A stretch of DNA of 64,000 nucleotides from Prorocentrum cordatum (taxonomy: Eukaryota > Sar > Dinophyceae > Prorocentrales > Prorocentraceae): positions 545,468 to 609,467 of the forward strand of contig CAUYUJ010000170.1 in assembly GCA_963575745.1 (NCBI GenBank), read 5' to 3'. Shown here piece by piece: positions 40,364-54,799 of the stretch (position 1 is its first letter; each line of letters begins with the position of its first letter). Both the position numbers and the translations under genes were made by a program. The notes under the pieces are model-generated. The model searched no databases, was not told the origin of the DNA, and saw only the letters and a list, made by a program, of their open reading frames with translations.

Positions 40364-41543
40364 TCGGGCTGCTGAGGTGATGAAGAGCGAAGATGATGAA
40401 GAGCGAGGAATCGAAGGAGAGGCTCGGCTTCATGTCCAAGTGGAGGGAAACGCTCCATCCAAGACGCCCACGGCGAATCGACGCCGGCCCCTGCCACTCG
40501 GGAGCCTCTTGGACCGTCTTGGGGCCCTTTTGGGCCGTCTGGCGGGCATCTCGGGAACCTATTCAGCCGTTTGGGGGCGATTCTGCGATGTCTTAGAGCT
40601 GTGTATGGTGCAAATTATGTTGTGCAGTATCTGCGGCGTAAGCCATGTGGTTAACTATATGGGTTAAGCGAAGGCCCCGTACGCAAACGCATACACACCC
40701 CATGGCTGCAGGCGCTGCTTGGGGAACTGGGCCTCTTCGAGGCATTGTTGGAGCCCTCTCGAGGTGCTCCTGGGCCATCCCGGAGCCCCCTCGGGGCCAT
40801 CTCAGGGGCGAGGGGGCGTGCCGATGGCGGGCCCGGCGCCTGGCACGCCGTGCGCCCCTGCGGCACGCCAAGAGGAGGCGGCGGATGAGGCCAGGCAGAA
40901 GCGCGGGCGACGCGCCCCAAAAACGGGGCAGTCTTCGCCGGCGTTGGCGCGGAAGCTGCCCGCGCCAGGTCTCGCGTGAGCGCCCTCGTCACCACTGCGG
41001 CGTGCCGCGCCGGCGGCCCGCGCAGGCCGCCGCGCAAGGTCCCCCACGCCATCTCGCGTGAGGCCCGTTTCGTTTCGTCGCTCACGCGGCGCTGCCTGCC
41101 TACCAATCATATGTCGAGGGGAGCTGGGCCCCCGGCCCGGGGGGCGGCCCGCTTCTTCAAGACTCCCCCCCCCCCCAGTCCCGTTTTCAGCCCCAGGGGG
41201 GGGGGGGGGCGACCCGCTTCGCGGCCGGGCCCGCTGCTTGGGAGAGGCCGCAGAGCGGCCCCCAGAGCGATCAGACCGCCGGTCCGGCGGCCCAGGACGG
41301 CCCCGAGCCACCCCGAAGACGGCCTCGCGGGGGCCTCAGACGGCCCCAGAAGCTCTCCAAACGGACCAAGGGGCTCCCAAGACGGCCCCAGGAGGCGCCA
41401 AGAGGACCCGCCGTGGCCATTCTGGCCCCAGCCGTTTTGGCCCCCGGATTTTGATCAACCTCGCTGCCCGCCGCACCACGCCGCCACAGCGGCGCCCCCC
41501 CCTGCGGGTCGACCCTCGCCCGTCGCTCGGCCCCTCCGCGGCG

Positions 41544-41921
41544 ATGGCCCCCGCGCGCTCCCGGCCCGCCCTCACCGCCCTGCTGCTCGCCGCGCTCGCC
41601 CTCGGCGCGTGCCGCCCGGCGGCCTTCCTCCCCGCTCCGGCGGGGGCGCCCCCGAGGGCCGGCGGCGCGGGCGGCGAGCCGCTCGGGGCGCACGCTGCGG
41701 TGCTGGCCGCCGCCTCCGCCGTGCCCGCGCCGGCGCTGGCGCTCGCCTCCGAGGACGACGACGGCTTCGACGTGCGCATCATCGCCGTCCTGGCGCTGCC
41801 GCTCCTGGCCGCCTCGTGGGCCCTCTTCAACGTCTGGCGCGTGGCCTTCCGCCAGGGCGCCCGCATCGGCGAGGGCGTGGGCGGCGGGAACTCGAAGATC
41901 GGCCTGGCCCCAGAGGAGTGA
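41544..41921 (+). CDS. psbY: PsbY-like photosystem II protein precursor, second copy
   Basis: Same 125-residue protein as 7139-7516 with the same flanks, so all features described there apply. If the duplication is real the genome has two identical genes within 35 kb. If it is an assembly artefact there is one. Confidence 0.7.
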   Translation: MAPARSRPALTALLLAALALGACRPAAFLPAPAGAPPRAGGAGGEPLGAHAAVLAAASAVPAPALALASEDDDGFDVRIIAVLALPLLAASWALFNVWRVAFRQGARIGEGVGGGNSKIGLAPEE

Positions 41922-42021
41922 GATCCTGGCCGAGGGGCGGCCCGTCCAGGCCCCGGCCGGCGCGTCGACGGGTGAGTGGCACGCAGGGTGCGCGTGAGCG
42001 CCCCGCTTCCTCCCTCGACCT

Positions 42022-42145
42022 CTCCTCGACCCCCCACCCCTCGACCCCTCCCCCCCCCTCCTCGACCCCCCCCCCCCCCCTCGACCTCCCTCGCCCACCC
42101 CCCCCTCGACCTCTCCTCGACCTCCCTCGACCCCCCCCCCCCTCG
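42022..42145 (+). repeat. C-rich tract, copy 2
   Basis: Equivalent of 7617-7740 with different C-run lengths and two A interruptions. Confidence 0.85.
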
Positions 42146-43372
42146 CGCTGGCCGCCAGACCGCCAGACCGCCGCCGCAGGGCCCTGCCGCCCGCAGGCCT
42201 CGCGAGAGGTCCTGTGCGAAGAGCGGCGCACTTTTACACGCCAGCGGACCGCCTCAGTTGACATGCCGTTGCTCGTCCGAACACAGAGGGCGCACTGCAG
42301 CTCGCTTTCCCCGTGGATTTTTTCTCTGCTGGCCCCGCCCCCCCCCGCGCCCTCGGGGCGCAGGCCGGCGGGCCGGGGCCCTCGCCTGGGTGTCTGCCTC
42401 CGAGCTCGCCGGAGTGGCTGGGCGGACCGCCGGGAGGAGCCTTGCGAGCATCGGGCAAACAAAAAAGAAGGCGCCAAGATGACCCCGACGAGTGCCCCAA
42501 GAGGCCAACATGCCAGATTTTCTTGAGGTGTTTGAAGGATTTTAGCGTTCTTGCCGCTTCGGGCTTCCGACGCTCCCGGACGCCTCAAGAGGCGCCCACG
42601 ACCGCCCCGAAACTGCTCAAGAGGACCCAGAAATCCCAAAGACGGCGTGAGAGACCTCTCGGGAGCCCCAAGGTGACTCGAGAGGGCCCCAGGATGGCCC
42701 ATGAGGCCGCTCAAGACGGCACAAGAGAGGCCCCAGAGCGGCCCAAGAGGGCCCCAAGAGGGGGAACACGAACCTACAATTCCAGCCTTCCGCCTCCCTA
42801 GGCCCCCAGGAGGCCCAAAGAGGCCCCGACGAGGCACCTCGAGGTTCCCAAGAGGCCCCCCAAGAGGCCCCCCAAGAGGCCCCAAGAGGCTCCCCCAAGA
42901 GACCCGAAAGAGGCCCCAAGAAGGCTCAAAACGGTCCCCAAGAGGCTTCACAGCGGCCTTCGACGAGGTTCCCGAGAGGCTCCCCACGAGACATCAACGA
43001 ACATTCAAGCTGCGTCTGACACACAGCCCAGACACCGTGGCGGGATGCTCCGAAGGCCTACATATGTACACACAATGATATCACACCAGAGGAAAACCCC
43101 AATCAGTGGATGGTTTTCGCCGAGGAGATCGACCGGGAACCCGGGAGCCCAGGAACTCTGCAGAACCCACCGAAATCGGCCCAGAACCAATAACCGGGAA
43201 CCCGGGAACCCGGAACCGGGAACCCGGGAACCCAGCCGGCCACCAAAATCGGCGGGAAATTTTCGCCAAATCTTTCAACCTCCGCTACAATCGTGCATAC
43301 ACATACATACATATGATACCGGAGAAAAACCCCAGTCATATTTTTTTAATATTCCAATTGCTCCCTTGACAA

Positions 43373-43693
43373 TCGGGCTATAGGGCGGGCTATAGGATTA
43401 TAGGGCTATAGGGCTATCGGGCTATAGGGCTATAGGGCTATCGGGCTATAGGACTGTCGGGCTACCGGGCTACAGGGCTCTAGGGCTATAGGACTGTGAC
43501 CTATAGGGCCATAGGGCTATAGGGCTATGGGGCTACAGAGCTATATGGGCTATGGGGCTATAGGGCTATAGGGATATAAGGCTATTAGGGCTATAGGGAT
43601 ATAATGCTATAGGGCTACAGGGCTATAGGGCTATACGGCTATAGGGCAATAGGGCTATAAGGCTATAGGGCTACTGGGCTATTGGGCTATTGG
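43373..43693 (+). repeat. (GGGCTATA)n array, copy 2
   Basis: Identical to 8968-9288. Confidence 0.85.
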
Positions 43694-43915
43694 GCACCCC
43701 CGGGCACCCGGGCATCCCCGGGCACCCAGGCACCCGGGCCCGGCCACCGAAATCGGCCACGCACCTCACCGGCCACCCGGGCACCCGGGCACCGCCGGGC
43801 ACCCGGGCACCCGGGCACCCGGGCCCGGCCACCGAAATCGGCCGCACACCGGGCACCCGGGCACCCGGGCACCCCCGGGTACCCGGGCCCGGCCACCGAA
43901 ATCGGCCGCACTTCT
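43693..43915 (+). repeat. CCCGGGCA array, copy 2
   Basis: Identical to 9288-9510. Confidence 0.8.
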
Positions 43916-43970
43916 CACCAAACCCTTTAATCCGCTAGGACCCCTACAGAGGCAAGCTCTGATTGGGGAG

Positions 43971-44471
43971 CATACGTACATACATTTATACATACATACA
44001 TACATACATGCATGCATGCATGCATGCATACATACATGCATACACATATATATATATATATGTATATATATATAGATGTATATATACAACAATACATACA
44101 CACATGCATGCATACCTATATACATACATACATACAAACATACATACATACATACATACATACATACATTCATACATACATTCATTCATACACATACACA
44201 CAGCCATATATACACACATCCATACAGCCATACATACATACAAACATACATACACACATACGCACATACACACATACACATACACACATACACGCATACA
44301 CACATACACACATACACATACACATACACACTTAGGTACATACATACATACATTCAATCATCCGTACAATCATACATACATGCATACATACATACATACA
44401 TACATCTGCACATACATACATCCACACGCACACACATGCATACACACATACACACATACATGCAAACGCAC

Positions 44472-44544
<73 letters not shown>

Positions 44545-44900
44545 TACCTACATACATACCTACATACATACATACACACATACATACATACACACATACA
44601 CACATACACACATACATACGTACATACATACGTGTTTACATACAAGCATACATACATGCATCCATGCGTACGTACACGCATACATACATCCATCCATGCA
44701 TCCATCCGTCCATCCAAACATCCATACATACATACGTACATGCATACACATGCATATTGGCACACACATGTATCAGCACACATCTTCTGTTGACACATAT
44801 ATATATATATACACATGTTCACATAGTGTACAGATGCATGCATACACACACCTGTATACATCTATATATGCATATATATATATATATATATATATGGATT
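43971..44900 (+). repeat. (CATA)n microsatellite, copy 2
   Basis: Same as 9566-10495. It is unusual that so long a microsatellite kept the same length in both copies. Confidence 0.95.
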
Positions 44901-45312
44901 ATTTTGACATGCGTACAAGAATGCAGGCAAACATACATAACCAAACATACACACATTATGTATGTGTACACATTGGTGCATACGTACATGCACGGAAGGT
45001 CCCGGCCCCGGGTCACCGGGCATTGCGGAGCCAGACTCGGGCACCCCAGTTCTTTTTCGATTTCTCGCAGCCCCAGACGAGGCGTCGTAGAAGCCCCCAA
45101 AGACTCCCTTCTTAAGGGAACTCCCGAGTCAACCTGGCAGTGCCCACCAGCAATTTGCGATGATAGACCCTCGAGCGCGACTAGAACCTAAGCTCGAGCA
45201 AAGCGCGCGCGTGGTTCTAGTCAGAAATCTGAGAAGAACGTCCGCTTCCCTCAGCAGCAAGTGAAGACGCCCTTCAAGGCGAGTTTGCGCAAACCTCCGC
45301 GCATGCTCAGCA

Positions 45313-46005
45313 TTGGCCTCGAGGAGGAGGAGGGAGGAGGAGGAGGAGGAGGAGGAGGAGGAGGACGAGGAGGAGGGAAGGCGAGCCTTCGATGAGACGG
45401 TCGGCATGGCTTGCTTCACCGATCTTGAGGAGCTGGAGGGCGTGGTGGCGGACCCCCGGGCGCGCCGTGAAAACATCGAGGACCTGGTCACCTTTATGCG
45501 TGACCAGGTGCCCATCTGGCTCAAGATGGGCCCGGGCAAGCAGCTCTACTGGAGGCACGAGGTTGCCAGTGAGGTGGGATGGTCAGCAACGGGCAGTGGG
45601 TGGCAGGCGAGCAAGGCGAGCCTCGTCAGAGACGACGGTTCAGACAGCGACAGCGAGGGCGAGGGCGGCCAGGGTATGGCGCGGCTGCGCGGCGAGGCCT
45701 CCGGCGATCAGGGCAACTCCAGGGCCGCGGTCGGCTTTGAGCAGAAGGTCTTGGGCTGTTGCAGCGCAGAGAATGAGCCCCAGTTTCAGTGGGCCATCAC
45801 GTGCGTCGCGCTCGCTGGTGCGCGCCGCAGGCTGAGAAATATTTCCGAGGATGGGAGGTGTGCGAAACGTTGGGCGCAAAGATGGGGCAGATCATTGAGT
45901 CGCTGGCCAGGTCGCTGAGGCCCTCGAGGACGCGAGTGTTTTCGAAATCGATCTCCCCAGACTTCGTGCGGAATTTATTCTTGTATTCGAGGGGGAGGGT
46001 GTGTG
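45313..46005 (+). pseudogene. unknown protein remnant, fragment 1, copy 2
   Basis: Equivalent of 10908-11600, with the same frame breaks. Confidence 0.4.
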
Positions 46006-46334
46006 GTGTGTGGGGGTGGGGTAGGGTGGGTGGGTGGGTGGGTGGGTGGGGGAAAGATAGGGTGACGCATGCGGCACGATCGGGTCCAGCTTTAACCGTC
46101 GATCTCTCCCGCCCCCCACCCCCGTGGCCTGCCGCGGGAACGCCGTCGGTGCAGGGGGTGCGTTACTCTTGGGACTGGAGTGTCGGCAGGACCGCGGAGG
46201 AAATCATGCGAAACCAGAATGGGGCCTGACTGGAATCTGCGTGGTTCGGCGGGCTGGGGGGAAGGGGGCTGGGGAGGAGAGCAGCAGGGGTGAGGGTACG
46301 AACGGAGGAGTGGCGGCCAGAGGAAGGTGGAGGA

Positions 46335-48169
46335 GGGATAGGGGGAGATTTCGACGACGCCCGCTCCGGACGGACCATCCAGGCCTCCGGAACAGGATGG
46401 ATGAGCTGGGAATCCGATTGTATCAGCAGCCTGTGTGATTCGAGGATAAACTCATCACGTGCTGGAAGATTGAGGATAAAGCAAAACCAGCACCAGTCTC
46501 CGTGGGCCTGAGGGACAGGTTTGCAGGCGGGTTCAGTGAGTCGGCCTTGAGCACAACCGCTGCTTACAACCGGTTCTCCTGCTTCGTCAGGGGTACGATG
46601 GCAGCCGCTGTTAAGTTACGGACGCGGACGCGGCCCATTGGGTGCAGGCGGAGTTGAGGAGGAGACATTGGGAGCTGAGGGAAGAATGAAAGAATTGCAC
46701 CGCGTGGCGCAGTTTGAGAATATCAGAGAGAGAGAGAGAGAGACAGAGAGACGTTAAAGTGCGGCGCCCACGAGATTATCAGGGCGTTTTGCGATGCGAT
46801 GGAGGATGCAGAGAAGGACTTTGAGCGCGAACGCGCGATCGATAAGGTCATGGCGGGGAAGTAGGGATCTCCTACATAGGGCCAGAACAACCAATTTGGT
46901 GGGTTCGGGGATTCGCGTCGTAGCGCCGATGCATCAGCGATGCCAACTGACGTCGAGTTTCGGCGATGCATCGGCGATGCGGCGCGTTCTCCCGACCCCC
47001 ATCGAGTTAACTACTCGGGCCTCATCCGGGAGGCGCAGAGGAACGGGCGGACCGTCCTGAGGGCAAAGCTGAGTAAGAAAACGTTCGTGCAATTCTCAGA
47101 TGGGCCGTGGGGTGCGGATTGCGTGTTGAGCGCGCGCCGTTTCAGGCGTGCCTTGACAGAGAAGGGGCGCGACGACCTCGACGGTCAGGGCCGCCCCAAA
47201 CAAGTGCGCTGGGCGACCGAAAACAAGCAGGAACAAAGTACGCCATCTCAGTTCGACCAGCCTGGGGGCTTGAGGGTGCGTCGGCCGTGAATGACTTCAA
47301 GGGGCAAGCCAGTTTCATTTCCGATGTGGATCTGCTGGGCGGCCAGGAGGGCCTAGAGGATATCCAGGAGGTGCTGATGACGCCGCGCGAGAAAGGGGCG
47401 GCTCTCGGCATGGGTCAGTGCTTAACAAATCAGAAACCCGACACTTATAAACCGCTTGCATGGAAGTCGCGGCGACTGGACAAGGTTTCCGAATGGGGGG
47501 TCGGGCCAGGGCCGACGCGCTGAAGGGCGTCGGGGAGCTCCCGCATCAGGGGCGCCCCTGGGCTCTGGCCACCCAGGCGCCCTCCGCGCCGACTGGGCAG
47601 CAGGAAAATCAAGAGCGGTGAGATGCATAATAACGAGGTAAAAGCGAAGAGTCGCGACGACAAGGTCGAAGGCAGGCAGAAGTAGCGCGGCCGCGCAGAG
47701 AAGGGTGGGGGCGGGGAGGAAAAGGTGCATTGGATGAAGGAACTCGAGGACTAGAACTCGCATGTGGGCCAGTGGGAAAGAAGTAGCGGGAGAAGTCTGG
47801 ATAATGGTCGTTGGATTTAATAAAGATGACGCGCCCTGCGGTCGCGTTGGCCGCTGCGCGGGCGCTGTTCGGAACGGTCAGGAGCTGGTTTTCGTGCTGG
47901 AGGACATGGCGTTCCACGCCGCGCCCCTGGGCAGCTCGATCGAGTGCGGGGAGAATGTTTAGAAACCCACGTTTCTGATGACGTTTGAGCGCGTCAGCTG
48001 GCTGACGAAGTTTAAGATGCTCGGCGGGCCTGGGATGACAGTCCATATATCAGCCCCCCCCCGGCTGAGACCGGCGCGACAAATGGGCGCGCTCATGGAG
48101 CAGGCGCGCACTCAGCGACGGACAGTGCTCTTTCAGCGTGCGCTTCCTAGGCTCAGGTTCCACGTCTGA
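46335..48169 (+). pseudogene. unknown protein remnant, fragment 2, copy 2
   Basis: Equivalent of 11930-13764, with the same stops. Confidence 0.4.
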
Positions 48170-48479
48170 CCCCCTGACCGCCTGGCCGTCTACCTTCAGT
48201 GCGGCGCGGAACGGGGCGACGTCAGCGAAGCGCCCGTCGAGTAGGCGGCTCAGAGGTCGTTGGGTCTGCGGCAAGCTGCTGTTCCCCGCGCGGCGCCCTC
48301 AGTGCGATGTGCATCTGGCAGTGCACGGGGCGCTGCTTGTGGTTCAGGCCTTTGCGGGGGATGTAGACGCGAGGTGCTGCGACGCCCCCGACGAGAAGAG
48401 AGGGAGAGAGAGAGAAATACATATGACTATAACAAGACATCACACAACAAATCAGAGAGAGTGAGAGAAACACACACAT

Positions 48480-49450
48480 AATATTATATTATATGATATG
48501 TATTCTAATCTATGATAGTACATTATTTTGGATCATAGTGTATTCTAGTGTATAGTGTTTTATTATAGTATGTTGTATTATGTTCTGTTATCTTATGGTA
48601 TCTTACAGTGTATCATATCACATTACACTATATTATGGTATGTTGTATCATATCATGTTACAGCATTATTTATTTAAAAAAACCAAAAATGTCGTGTATT
48701 TTATTACGTTCTGCTATGCAATATGATATTGTACCATCGTACATTTTATTCTATTTACCATATCCTACCATGCCATCTTATACCATAGTGGATGATTATA
48801 TATTTTCTTGCATTGCACAATATAGTGTATTATATTCCAGTTTATTTTTTATATTATGTCACATTGAATTTGATTATATTACGTTCGTATGGTATTGTAA
48901 CATATTATAGTGTAGTGCACTTTTTTGTTTATTTATACCATATTTTCATATTGTAGTGTATTATATTATATTATACTATCGTATAGTGAATTATATTATA
49001 TTCTATTTTATTATATTATATTGTATTTTATTATGTTTTATTATTTCATGTCATAGTGTATTATATTTATTTTATTATATCATATTATATTATATCACAT
49101 TATATCATATTACATTGTATCACATTACATTATAGTCTATCATATTCTATGATATTACATATTTTTATATTGTTTATTGTATTATATTATATTATATTAT
49201 ATTGTATATTATCATGGTATATTACATTGCGTTATATTTATCATATCGTGTTTTGTTATTACTTTCAAACTATTGTACATGAATATATTATCTCATATAC
49301 TATACGATGACATTATTTAATAGTATATTATATCATATGGTCTTATGTTATTTTATATTATATGATATTGTATTCTAGGTTCTCATATTTCATATAATAT
49401 TATATCATAGTATACCATCGTATACTAAATGTATATATATATATACACAA
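48480..49450. repeat. AT-rich island, copy 2
   Basis: Equivalent of 14075-15045. Confidence 0.85.
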
Positions 49451-49594
49451 GACTGCAGTGGCGCTTCGCGCCATTCACCTTGGTCCTTGCAGGTTGGTAC
49501 GCAGGCGGAACAGCAGGAAGGTCCAGCCGACAATTTGGCCATAACTCCTTGTTGCCTTTTCCGGCATCGTCGCTATAATAATGTTATTCGTCAT

Positions 49595-50249
49595 CCTTGC
49601 TCCATGCTTCTTTTTCTTCATTTTGGGCCATACCCTGCGCCTCCTGGGAGTATTCTGGGGGCCTAAGGGGGCTTCCTCGGGCCACCCTGCCTCCAACCGC
49701 GGTCTCCTTGAACGACCCGGTCACGCTATGGAATGCTTCGGAGGGTGTCTTGGGGCTATCTTGGGCCGCCGCGGGGCTCTCTGAGGGCCATCTTGGACCC
49801 GTGTTGTGCCGTTTTGGGGCTCTTTTGGACTGCCTGGAAGCCCTTTCGGATGGTTGTGGGGCGATTTTGGAGCCTCCCAGGTGGCTTCGGACGCCCAGAA
49901 GACCGCCGTCTTGGAGCGTCGGGAAGCCGAAAAGAGGATAACCCCCAAATTCACCAACAACCAACAGGAAATCCTGGATGTTTGCCTCTTGGGGCCTTCT
50001 TGGGAGCGCTCTTGGAGGCCTCTTTGGGGCCGTCCTGGAGGCCTCTTGGGCCATCTTGAGGTCACGTCGGTCACTCTTGGAGCGCTGTTGTGCTGTCTTG
50101 GGGGTCTCTGGGACGTTTCCGATGACCCCCCTGATCGCCCTAGGTGTGCCGGGAAGGCTTGGCAAAACGCTCTGCGAGGCCCGGGGGGGCCGCTTCGAGG
50201 CCCGTCCGGAGGGTCCCAAAGCCCCAGATCCCGAGAGTCCTTTTTTTGT
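49595..50249 (+). repeat. degenerate CTTGGGGGCC minisatellite, copy 2
   Basis: Equivalent of 15190-15845; the G run near its end is one base shorter. Confidence 0.7.
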
Positions 50250-50300
50250 TTGTTGGGGGGGGGGGCCCTGCCCGGGCTTATAAACATATAGGAAGGGGAA

Positions 50301-50351
50301 TACATATACATACGCACAAGCACATATGTGTGTATATATATATATATACAT

Positions 50352-50444
<93 letters not shown>

Positions 50445-50494
50445 AAAAACAAAAAAACATAAAAGAGAAAGAGAGAGAGAGAGAGAGAGAAATC
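50301..50494. repeat. (TA)n and (GA)n microsatellites, copy 2
   Basis: Equivalent of 15897-16090. Confidence 0.9.
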
Positions 50495-50799
50495 TCAGCG
50501 AATAGGCCGATTCAGCTCAGAAGGGGCAGTCCCGGGCGCCGAGTCGCCTCGGGGCGTCGCCCGCCAGCGCGATTCCAGGCGGGGCGGCTCAGATTGCGGT
50601 CTCCGGGTCGCGCTCTCCGCGGGGGTTCGAGGCGGGCCCTCGACGGTGAGGGCGGCGCGCCGTGCGCCGCGGTTTGGCAACCGGGCTTAGGCCGCCAGGC
50701 AGCCGGAGAAGGCGCGGCTGGTGTGGGTCCAGGCATCCCTGCTGGAGGAGGCGAAGGCAGAGGTTGCCGCGGGGGCCCATTCAGCAGAGAGTCGACGCG

Positions 50800-51872
50800 A
50801 TGGCGTTCGCGCGGAGGCAGGCTGAGGCGCTCCAGCAGAGGGCTCAGGAGGCGTCGCGGTTCCCCCGTCTGGGCGCCAGGTTTCTGCCCGATGAGATCCC
50901 TGAGGGCCCGGGGGGGTGGGGAGCAAGCCGCGCCGGGGACGCCGGGGGACGAGGAGTTCAAGGAAAAGGCTCGGAAGGCGATTGCGGTCGTCTTTGCAGC
51001 GGCCGAGGTGGAGGAGAGGGTGGCCGATGAAAAGGCCGCTCAGCAGGCGGCTGTGTAGAGGGAGATGGACTCCGACAAGTGGTTGCGTCATGAAAGCACG
51101 ATCCATGAGGAATGGCCCAAGAGCGCCGTGGAACAGGCGGAGGGGGAGATGGGCAGTCAGCGAGAACTGCCAGAAGATGAGGCTGCGGCGAATGAGACGC
51201 AGGCCGACGGGAGTGCCGAAGAAAAGGCACGGGATGAGGCTGAGGAGGAGAAGGAGGAGGAGGAGGAGGAGGAGGAGGAGGAGGAGGAGGAGGAGGAGGA
51301 GGAGGAGGAAGAAGATGTGGAGGTCGAGGAGGGGCAGGCCGAGGAGGCAGATTCGGTGCCAGTTTCATACGAGGGCGAGGAGCAAGATTAGCGCAAGGCG
51401 CAGGCGCAGGCCAAGCAGGGGAAACCGAAGAGAACCGGTCGAGGAGGAGGCTCCGGGAAAAGTGGCTGAGGAGGAACAGCATCAGCGAAAGGCTAAGGAG
51501 CAGGTTGCGGTTGCAGCCTTGGAGGACCAGCTCCAGCGGGGCGACGAGGGCTGTGAGACGTGGACCAGGAGCCTGGGTGCGCAGATGCTTCAGGTCATCT
51601 TCGATCACGTGTGCCTGTCCAGCCCCGTCACCGCTGGGCTCAAGGCGTGCGTCGATGAGATGGAGCAGAGCGTCAAGGTCTGCTCCAAGTGCAGCTTCAC
51701 CTTGCGCTGCGTCGTCTGCAATCACGATCGCGCCTGGAGGGGCGTCGCCAGGAACTGGGGGCCGCTGGAACGGTGGCAGCGGGCGACCGTGAACGTGCCG
51801 AGAGGCATGAAAGGGGCGCTGCCGCGGACCTTTGACGCAGTCTCACGTCGAGAGTTGGGAGCCAAGTGCTGA
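50800..51872 (+). pseudogene. Glu-rich protein with Cys-pair C-terminus, copy 2
   Basis: Equivalent of 16396-17468, including the same Glu-tract length, stop and frame changes. Confidence 0.4.
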
Positions 51873-52193
51873 GAAATTCCATGTCGCGCAGGGCCCGGGG
51901 ACCAAACAGGAGTTGAGGTAGGTCGTGATTTCAATTGCTTCACCTCGTGTGTTTTCAGTATTGCGCCATCTTTGCCGCTTTACTTGGCGCGTGGGCCGTG
52001 TAATTACCTCAGCGTGGATGAGTTGGTACTTCGTTGTTACCTCGTTACTTTTTAGTCGTTGGCAAGTTGAGTCTGACGTCGTTTCTTTTCCCTGTTTCCG
52101 AATCTGTTTTTCGGTATTATTCGGACCGATCTGAGAGAACCTCCTCCTCGCCTCCTCTGCCTCCTGTTCCTCCTCTTCCTCTACCAGAGTGAC

Positions 52194-53644
52194 CCATTCA
52201 CACCCAGACTCACTCATACTGACTCATATTCATACTCACTCACACTCAGACTCAATCGCACTCCGACTCACGCAAACTCAGACTCATTCGCACTCATACT
52301 GATTCGCAGTCAGACTCATTTGCGCCCATATTCACTTGTATTCAGATCAGTACGCTCAGGTTCATTCGCAGTCAGAATCACCAACACCGAGACTCCCTTA
52401 CTCTCGGACCCAATCACAGTCATTCTAATTCGCACTTGTACTCCTCTCGTGCTCGGATTCATATGTATTCGCATGCATTGGTGGTCCAATGCCCAACCCC
52501 GGTAAAGCAAACGTAGCATTTGGGCACCCCGAGGAAGGGGCGCCAAGGGCCAGGGCATTCCAGGATTCGCGCTCAGATTGTGGGGAAGTCTCAGGCTCTT
52601 TGCTTGTGTGCATGCCCAACGCTTTCAGCTTCCGGGCCAGATTCAGGGGGTGTTTCAGGCGAGGCGCTGGTTTCGACATTCCTAATTCGGGTGGGGGAGG
52701 TCAAAATTGAGGGCGCCCCAGGATTTGCGCCCAGATTGAAGGGATGTCTCAGCGCCCAGATTGTAGAGATGTCTCGGGCGGTTTGCTTGTTTGCGTGCAA
52801 AACATCTTTTACTTTCAGACAGATTTCAGGATGTCTCAATCGAGGCGCTGGTTTTAACACCCCGATGGGGGGGGGGGCGCCAGGGGTCAGGACATTCCAG
52901 GGTTCACGCCCAAATTGCGTGAATGTCTTAGGCGGTTTGCTCGTTTGCGGGCTCAACAATCATTGCTTCTGGAACAGGTTTTGAGGATGTCTCAGGCGGG
53001 GCGGTGGTATCAGCATTCCGAAAGGGGTGCACTTGGGGTCAGGACATTGTATAACTCGCTCCCAGATTGTGGGGGTGTCTCAGGCGTTTTGCTTGTTTCG
53101 GATCATCACATTTGATGCTTTTGGATCAGATTCTGAGGATGTCTCAGGTGAGGCGCTGGTTTCATCACTCCTTGGGGGGGGGGTCGCGAGGGGTGGGGGC
53201 ATTCCTGGGTTCGCGCCCAGATTGTGGGGATGTCCCAGGTGGTTGCCAATTTCGGACCGTAACATCCTTCCTGCTTTCGGAGCAGATTCTGAGGACGTTT
53301 CAGGCGAGGCGTTTTTTTCAGTGGTCCTAGGGCGGGGGCGCCAGGGGTGGGCTTGGGGGCACTCCAGGGTTTCCGCCCAGATATTGGGGTTATCTCAAGC
53401 GGTTTGCTTGTTTCGAACCATCACATTTGATGTTTTTGAGTCAGATTCTAAGGATGTCTCAGGCGAAACGCTGGTTTCAGCATTCCTAGCAGGGGGGCGC
53501 CATGGGTGGGGACATTTCAGGATCGCGCTCAGATTGTTGGGAAGTCTCAGGCAGTTTGCCCGTTTGCCTGCCCAGCATCCTGTGCTTTCGGAGCAGCGTC
53601 TGAGGATGTTTCAGGCGAGGTGCTGGTTTCAGCACTCCTAGATG
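52194..53644 (+). repeat. CTCAGACTCA block 1 and ~150-bp satellite array, copy 2
   Basis: Equivalent of 17790-19240. Confidence 0.85.
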
Positions 53645-53833
53645 GTGGTGGTGGTGGTTGTGGTGGTGGTGGTGTTGGTGGTGTTGAATTTTTATGTTTG
53701 AATAATTATTGTTGATCCCCCCACCAGTGCATACTGTTTTTTCTCAAAGTGTGCCCCTCGACGCTCGCACTTTGTTTTTTGACAAGGAAAGTCTCCCTGG
53801 TCAAACTGGCCCCTTGGCCCCTGGGTTCCAACA

Positions 53834-54348
53834 ACAACGGCTCCCGCCTGAGACCTCCTCACAATTTAGCCAGGACCCCCGCTCCCGCCCGACATTTCCT
53901 CGCATTTTATTAGGAATCGCGTTCTCGCTTGGGACTTCCTTACAATTTATTCAGGAATCGCTCTCCCGGAGCTCTGGAGTCGCGCTCTCGCTGGAGACTT
54001 GCTTGCAACTTACTGAAGAATGGCCTTGCGTTGGAATTTCGTACAATTTGCCCAAGCGCCGCGCTCCCGACACCCAGGCACCCAGGAGTCGCGCCCGTTG
54101 TGCATGCCCTTCGTGGCCCCGCTGTCGCCGTTTGTGTCCCCCTCACTGTCCTACGTGGCCCAGTTGCTACCCTCAGTGGCCCCATAGTTGCTTTCTGTGG
54201 CCCCGCATTAACTGCATTTCGTGGCCCCCGCTCGTTCGCGCTCTTCGTGGCCCCATACGCATTCCCTTCGTGTCCCCGCTGTCGCCCTTCGTGGCCTACT
54301 TCGTGTCCTTCGTGGCCCTGCTGTCGTTCTCTCTCGCTCTCGCTTTCG

Positions 54349-54401
<53 letters not shown>

Positions 54402-54425
54402 CGTCGTCGTCGTCGTCGTCGTCGG
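53834..54425 (+). repeat. 41-bp repeats, CGTGGCCCC words and (GTC)n, copy 2
   Basis: Equivalent of 19430-20022. Here the GTC tract is purer; several GCC and CTC interruptions seen in copy 1 are absent. Confidence 0.75.
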
Positions 54426-54799
54426 TCCCCTGTCCGTCCCTCTGGGGGTCGGGTCGACGGTCCGCGGCCGCCCCGCCGATCAGCGCTGCCGCTGGCCAGG
54501 CCGACGGTCCGCGGCCGCCCCGCCGCTTGCCGGGGCCTGGCCTGCAGGGAAGAAAGGTATACCCCCCAAAAGGGGTTCGATCGAAGACGGAGAGGGCGGG
54601 TATCGAGGGTTTGGGAAATACACGTTATTGGACACTCGAGCAGATAAGGGCGAACGGTCTTAAAATGATTGTTGTTGAACATTATTAATTCTAAAGAATA
54701 ATTATTGTTGGGGCCCCTGGTGCGCGCCCCCCCCGCCGCGCCTAGGCCGCAGCCACATTTTCATCATTTTCGTGAGGAAGTCTCAGGCAAAACGGGGTA